Assembly: GCA_963922775.1 (NCBI GenBank)
Contig: CAWUJG010000017.1
Location: 1-17,779 of the forward strand
Source of the DNA: JAHDDH01 sp963922775
Lineage (GTDB): Bacteria; Bacteroidota; Bacteroidia; Cytophagales; Amoebophilaceae
Direction of reading: 5' to 3'
DNA: 17,779 bases
Part shown: one piece after another, positions 14,931-17,779 of the stretch
Numbering within the stretch: position 1 is the first letter of the stretch
How the letters are laid out: every line of letters starts with the position of its first letter
Translations under genes and position numbers: made by a program
Notes under the pieces: model-generated
Told to the model about the DNA's origin: nothing
The model's database searches: none
What the model saw: the letters and a program-made list of their open reading frames with translations, nothing else

Positions 14931-16298
14931 ATGTATAAAAAAATTAGACAATCATCTATAGACATCATTTCTAAAATACCCAAAAATGAATCTATCACAA
15001 TATTCTGGTTTAGAAGAGATTTAAGATTAGAAGACAATCATGGATTGTATTGTGCCTTGAAAAACCATACAGCTGTTTTACCTCTATTTATTTTTGATCA
15101 AAATATCCTTTCAAATCTTCAGAATCCTTTAGATGCTAGGGTAAACTTTATTTATAGCCAAATACAACAACTCAAAACTGATTTAGAAAAAATCAAAAGC
15201 ACGTTGTATGTTGTATATGGTCAACCAAAAGATATTTTTATAGCATTATCGCGTCGGTATAAAATTAAAGCAGTTTATACCAATCATGATTATGAACCAT
15301 ATGCTAGACAAAGAGATCAAGCCATCAAAAAATACTTTGCAGAAAAAAATATTCCTTTTTTGACTTACAAAGACCAAGTCATTTTTGAAAAAAATGAAAT
15401 ATTAAAAGAAGATCAAACACCTTACACAATATTTACACCTTACAGCAAAAAATGGCAACAAAAATTAATAACAGATGATTGGACATGTTATCCTACATTG
15501 CGTTATCTAAAGCATTGCATCAAAATTCCTCCATTGCCTTTGTGCCCTATCGAGCAAATTGGTTTTCAAAAAAATAATACTCACACCATCGCTCAAAAAA
15601 AAATTGACCTCTCTATAGTCAAAAACTATGCGCAACAGCGTAACTTACCTGCTGTTTTAGGCACCAGTCTTTTGGGTGTTCATCTACGTTTTGGGACAAT
15701 AAGTATTCGAAAAATTACTCAATTAGCTTTAAAAAATAGTACAGTTTTTCTAAATCAACTTATTTGGCGTGATTTTTTTATGATGATTTTATGGCATTTC
15801 CCTCATGTAGTAAACAATGCTTTTAAAGCTAAATATGACAAAATACAATGGGAAAATAATGAAGATTATTTCCAAGCTTGGTGCCAAGGCAAAACAGGTT
15901 ATCCTATAGTAGATGCTGGGATGAATCAATTAAACCAAACAGGATATATGCATAATCGTGTACGTATGATTACTGCTAGCTTTTTGACTAAACATTTGCT
16001 AATTGATTGGCGATGGGGAGAAAAATATTTTGCAGAAAAATTATTGGATTATGAATTAGCTTCTAACAATGGAGGATGGCAATGGGCAGCAGGTTCAGGA
16101 TGTGATGCAGCGCCTTATTTCAGAATTTTTAATCCATATCTACAAACTAAAAAATTTGATCCTCAGGAAAAATACATACAAATGTGGTGTCCTAATTATA
16201 AAACAAAAGAATATTCTAAACCCATAGTAGAACATAAACAAGCAAGAAATAGAGCTTTAAATACTTATAAAAATGCCTTGAAAGAAATTCAAATTTAA
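14931..16298 (+). CDS. phr: Class I deoxyribodipyrimidine photolyase
   Basis: Uses blue light and FADH- to split cyclobutane pyrimidine dimers in DNA. The 455-residue protein has the N-terminal antenna domain beginning WFRRDLRLEDNHGL (26-39), a linker, and the helical FAD domain (about 270-420) with QLIWRDFF, GKTGYPIVDAGMNQL (320-334), NRVRMITASF and NNGGWQWAAGSGCDAAPYFR (379-398) followed by IFNP. The electron-transfer triad known from E. coli (W306, W359, W382) lines up with W307, W360 and W383, so the enzyme should be active. Length and motifs fit class I CPD photolyase; a cryptochrome or 6-4 enzyme is less likely. About 20 residues precede the usual start region; no later ATG fits better. 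It is divergent from nuoD, with a palindrome in the shared upstream region. Confidence 0.95.
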   Translation: MYKKIRQSSIDIISKIPKNESITIFWFRRDLRLEDNHGLYCALKNHTAVLPLFIFDQNILSNLQNPLDARVNFIYSQIQQLKTDLEKIKSTLYVVYGQPKDIFIALSRRYKIKAVYTNHDYEPYARQRDQAIKKYFAEKNIPFLTYKDQVIFEKNEILKEDQTPYTIFTPYSKKWQQKLITDDWTCYPTLRYLKHCIKIPPLPLCPIEQIGFQKNNTHTIAQKKIDLSIVKNYAQQRNLPAVLGTSLLGVHLRFGTISIRKITQLALKNSTVFLNQLIWRDFFMMILWHFPHVVNNAFKAKYDKIQWENNEDYFQAWCQGKTGYPIVDAGMNQLNQTGYMHNRVRMITASFLTKHLLIDWRWGEKYFAEKLLDYELASNNGGWQWAAGSGCDAAPYFRIFNPYLQTKKFDPQEKYIQMWCPNYKTKEYSKPIVEHKQARNRALNTYKNALKEIQI

Positions 16299-16345
16299 TT
16301 TATAATTTATTTTCAAATAGAATTAGAAAAATTAATTTTCAACAA

Positions 16346-16378
16346 TTTGATTTTTAATCAAAAAATTTATTAAATTTA
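16346..16378 (+). promoter_or_regulatory. Candidate promoter for the duplicated lipoprotein pair
   Basis: TTTG (16346-16349), a 21-nt spacer and TAAATTTA (16371-16378) approximate the Bacteroidota -33/-7 pattern, 28 nt upstream of the 16407 ATG. A 12-bp palindrome AAGTTATAACTT (16378-16389) follows immediately. A 7-bp hairpin TTTGATT/AATCAAA (16346-16362) overlaps it and could instead end the photolyase transcript. The match is weak evidence in such AT-rich DNA. Confidence 0.3.
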
Positions 16379-16406
16379 AGTTATAACTTTTAAATTTTAA
16401 AAAAAT

Positions 16407-16772
16407 ATGAAAAAAAAAATTATTTTATCCACTACATGTTTAATAGCTACTATAAGTTGTAATAAAACAAAATATAATATTGAAAAAGAAAATAATAATA
16501 TTGAAACAACGGTAAATCAAAGATTTGTACAAATGGGGAAAAAATTCATACAAAATAGACAAATGAGAAATGTAGTGCAAAGGAGGTTTAGTAATGTGAA
16601 TAGCCAACTATCGGAAAAAAAAAATTTTGTTATTCCCGGTATAGCATCTGGTATAATATTAGGCAGTGTTGCATTTTATCTTTCTCCTACAAACAAAAAA
16701 TTAAATAATGATATTCAATTGCTTGATGAAGAATTGAAAATTTTGAACCAAAAAATAAAAGCAATTAACTAA
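16407..16772 (+). CDS. Small lipoprotein, first copy of a tandem pair
   Basis: A 121-residue protein. The signal peptide ends ATISC, with C18 the likely lipidated cysteine (relaxed lipobox). Residues 20-56 (KTKYNIEKENNNIETT..., ending NRQMRNV) are nearly repeated in the next gene. A hydrophobic helix follows at about 74-93 (FVIPGIASGIILGSVAFYLS), long enough to cross a membrane, then a short coiled-coil-like tail (95-121). Lipid anchor, hydrophobic helix and coiled coil is also the order in the lipoproteins at 701-2637. I recognise no named family. It is transcribed ahead of its paralogue with a 20-nt gap, and a terminator closes the pair. Confidence 0.75.
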   Translation: MKKKIILSTTCLIATISCNKTKYNIEKENNNIETTVNQRFVQMGKKFIQNRQMRNVVQRRFSNVNSQLSEKKNFVIPGIASGIILGSVAFYLSPTNKKLNNDIQLLDEELKILNQKIKAIN

Positions 16773-16957
16773 TTAAAATTTGTTAAAATTTGATGAAAAA
16801 AATAATACTTGTTTTGATGCTAGCATCTATTAATTTTAGCTGCAAAAAAATGAAATATAATATTGAAAAAGAAAACAATAATATTAAAACAATGGTAAAT
16901 CACAGATTTGTACAAATGGGAAAAAAAATCATAAACAACAGACAAATGAGAAACGTA
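16464..16957 (+). repeat. Tandem duplication within two lipoprotein genes (units 16464-16574 and 16847-16957)
   Basis: Two 111-bp units 383 bp apart encode residues 20-56 of the first lipoprotein and 19-55 of the second. By eye 31 of 37 residues are identical, and the DNA is also close to identical. Similarity drops sharply after RQMRNV, where the C-termini diverge. Confidence 0.85.
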
Positions 16958-17365
16958 ACGATAAAAAAATTTAGCAGTAAATTTTCTGAAGAAAAAATTC
17001 CTTTTACAAAAAAATATTATTATCAAATACAAGCATTGCCAGCATTTTGTGCAATACCTCAAGTATTTTACTATTTAGTTAATGACAAAGAAGACAAAAA
17101 AAAGAAAAAAGAAAAAGATATTGATAGAAAAAAAATCATGTTAATGTTTAAAAAAAATAATGAACTTATAGCTACACAAACAAATGAAATAAAAAAAAAT
17201 AACTGTATAAATCTATTTTCATCAGATAAAATCAATAAAAATCAACTTGACCAATGTATGAAAGATTATCCTAAATTCATTTCAGAAAAAAAATTTCTGA
17301 CTAAAATTGAAAAAAAAGAGCAATCAAAACAAACTGATAAAACTCAAGAAAAAAAGCCAGTATAA
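16793..17365 (+). CDS. Lipoprotein, second copy of a tandem pair
   Basis: A 190-residue protein counted from ATG 16793. An in-frame TTG at 16790 directly precedes it, but the ATG gives MKKIILVLM, matching the paralogue, and is preferred. The signal peptide ends NFSC (C17). Residues 19-55 copy the first gene's block KxKYNIEKENNNI...RQMRNV. The remainder differs: a moderately hydrophobic segment (about 77-97, YYYQIQALPAFCAIPQVFYY), a Lys-rich stretch (DKKKKKEKDIDRKK) and a hydrophilic C-terminus with two cysteines (NNCINLF, LDQCMKD) that could form a disulfide. Function unknown. It sits 20 nt after the first copy, so is co-transcribed, and ends at a good terminator. Confidence 0.75.
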   Translation: MKKIILVLMLASINFSCKKMKYNIEKENNNIKTMVNHRFVQMGKKIINNRQMRNVTIKKFSSKFSEEKIPFTKKYYYQIQALPAFCAIPQVFYYLVNDKEDKKKKKEKDIDRKKIMLMFKKNNELIATQTNEIKKNNCINLFSSDKINKNQLDQCMKDYPKFISEKKFLTKIEKKEQSKQTDKTQEKKPV

Positions 17366-17389
17366 AAAAATACAATAAAACCTTCCCCC

Positions 17390-17421
17390 AAAGCACAGGT
17401 ACCCTACACTTGTGCTTTTTT
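17390..17421 (+). terminator. Rho-independent terminator of the lipoprotein pair
   Basis: Stem AAAGCACA (17390-17397) / TGTGCTTT (17411-17418) with a 13-nt loop, running into T6 and then ATTTTAT. It starts 25 nt after the stop of the second lipoprotein. It is the only terminator here with GC-containing stem and a proper U-run. The following 139 nt up to 17560 are AT-rich with no gene seen. Confidence 0.8.
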
Positions 17422-17560
17422 ATTTTATAGACCATAGTTTTTATCTCAACTAATATAAAATAAAAAACTATCCATCAATAATCTTCTATTTAAAATATTT
17501 TATATATTATATTTTATATAAAACTTTAAAAGTACAATTATTTAAAACTATTCCTTATTT

Positions 17561-17773
17561 ATGCTAAATCTTGATCTTATATTATTCATCATTTTTTTAA
17601 GCTGTAACCTCATTCTTGGCCTTAGAGCAGGCCGTAAGGTAAAAACGCTTAAACATTATGCTATTGGAGATAAAAAATTTTCTACAGGTACACTTACTTC
17701 TACAATTGTTGCTACTTGGATAGGAAATAAATTGCTTTTAAAAAAAAGATTCATATTTCAGCATAAAAGCTGA
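17561..17773 (+). pseudogene. Truncated sodium:solute symporter, N-terminal fragment
   Basis: A 70-codon frame whose first 55 residues match the start of sodium:solute symporters (SSS family): a first membrane helix (LDLILFIIFLSCNLILGL), then GRKVKTLKHYAIGDKKFSTG (24-43) and TLTSTIVATWIG (44-55). Family members run to roughly 450-550 residues. After TWIG (codon ending 17725) the family usually continues with small Gly/Ser residues, whereas here it reads NKLLLKKRFIFQHKS and stops at 17771-17773. The other two frames also close quickly (a TAA in frame 2 at 17728-17730), so a one-base frameshift does not restore the family sequence. An insertion or rearrangement at about 17726 is the best explanation, and no functional transporter is expected. 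Confidence 0.7.
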
Positions 17774-17779
17774 AATATG
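17752..17779. repeat. Perfect 11-bp inverted repeat at the right end of the window
   Basis: Arms CATATTTCAGC (17752-17762) and GCTGAAATATG (17769-17779) with loop ATAAAA; the second arm ends on the last base given. It lies 26 nt after the point where the symporter similarity is lost. It may be a subterminal hairpin of an inserted element, a dispersed repeat at which assembly stopped, or a simple terminator. Sequence beyond the edge is needed to tell. Confidence 0.6.

Noticed and set aside
16378..16389. 12-bp palindrome AAGTTATAACTT as an operator
   Set aside because: Short and almost wholly A/T; expected by chance in this composition. Mentioned only with the nearby candidate promoter.
16790..16792. 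TTG as start of the second lipoprotein
   Set aside because: An ATG follows immediately and reproduces the MKK start of the paralogue, so 16793 is preferred.
16820..17062. Minus-strand 80-codon open frame
   Set aside because: Antisense to the second tandem lipoprotein, which has a signal peptide and a paralogue next to it.
17561..17773. Complete small membrane protein of 70 residues
   Set aside because: Its first 55 residues fit the start of a much longer symporter family; the remaining 15 do not, so a broken gene is more likely.

Overview
The window is very AT-rich (A/T homopolymers everywhere, almost no GC-rich stretches) and reads as a host-associated Bacteroidota, most likely a relative of the Amoebophilus/Cardinium group. 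The placement rests on protein families that match Bacteroidota versions from memory (an M16 paralogue without the zinc motif, a PpiD-type foldase, a dihydroorotase-like protein with DMRA in place of the DxHxH motif), on ankyrin-repeat proteins, on the lack of Shine-Dalgarno sites and on the reduced, scattered operons. Genus is an inference; no rRNA is present. The odd window length, the open gene at base 1 and the inverted repeat ending on the last base suggest a whole contig bounded by repeats.

Layout. Everything from base 1 to 14812 is on the minus strand; everything after 14931 is on the plus strand. Bases 1-2637 hold three lineage-specific lipoproteins in a row, two with ankyrin repeats (one running off the left edge). 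Bases 2789-9697 hold a compact minus-strand run, in transcription order: PpiD-like foldase, M16-family protein without zinc ligands, periplasmic-binding-fold protein with a helical N-terminus, dihydroorotase-like protein without metal ligands, tRNA-Arg(UCG), guanylate kinase. Upstream of these come nuoM (9761-11269), a PAP2 lipid phosphatase (11394-11969), a 465-residue lipoprotein of unknown function (12079-13476) and nuoD (13604-14812). Divergent from nuoD lies a class I photolyase, then two tandemly duplicated small lipoproteins ending in a clear terminator, then a sodium:solute symporter gene that breaks off after about 55 codons next to a perfect 11-bp inverted repeat.

How it fits together. 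Complex I (nuoD, nuoM) is present but its genes are dispersed rather than in one operon. The foldase, binding-fold protein and lipid phosphatase point to envelope upkeep, and gmk and tRNA-Arg are housekeeping. Six predicted lipoproteins make up the unusual part: several share a short motif after the lipidated cysteine and two share a GAG/coiled-coil module, so they look like a shuffled, duplicating family of envelope proteins rather than unrelated hypotheticals. The second theme is a run of adjacent homologues of enzymes that have lost their catalytic residues.
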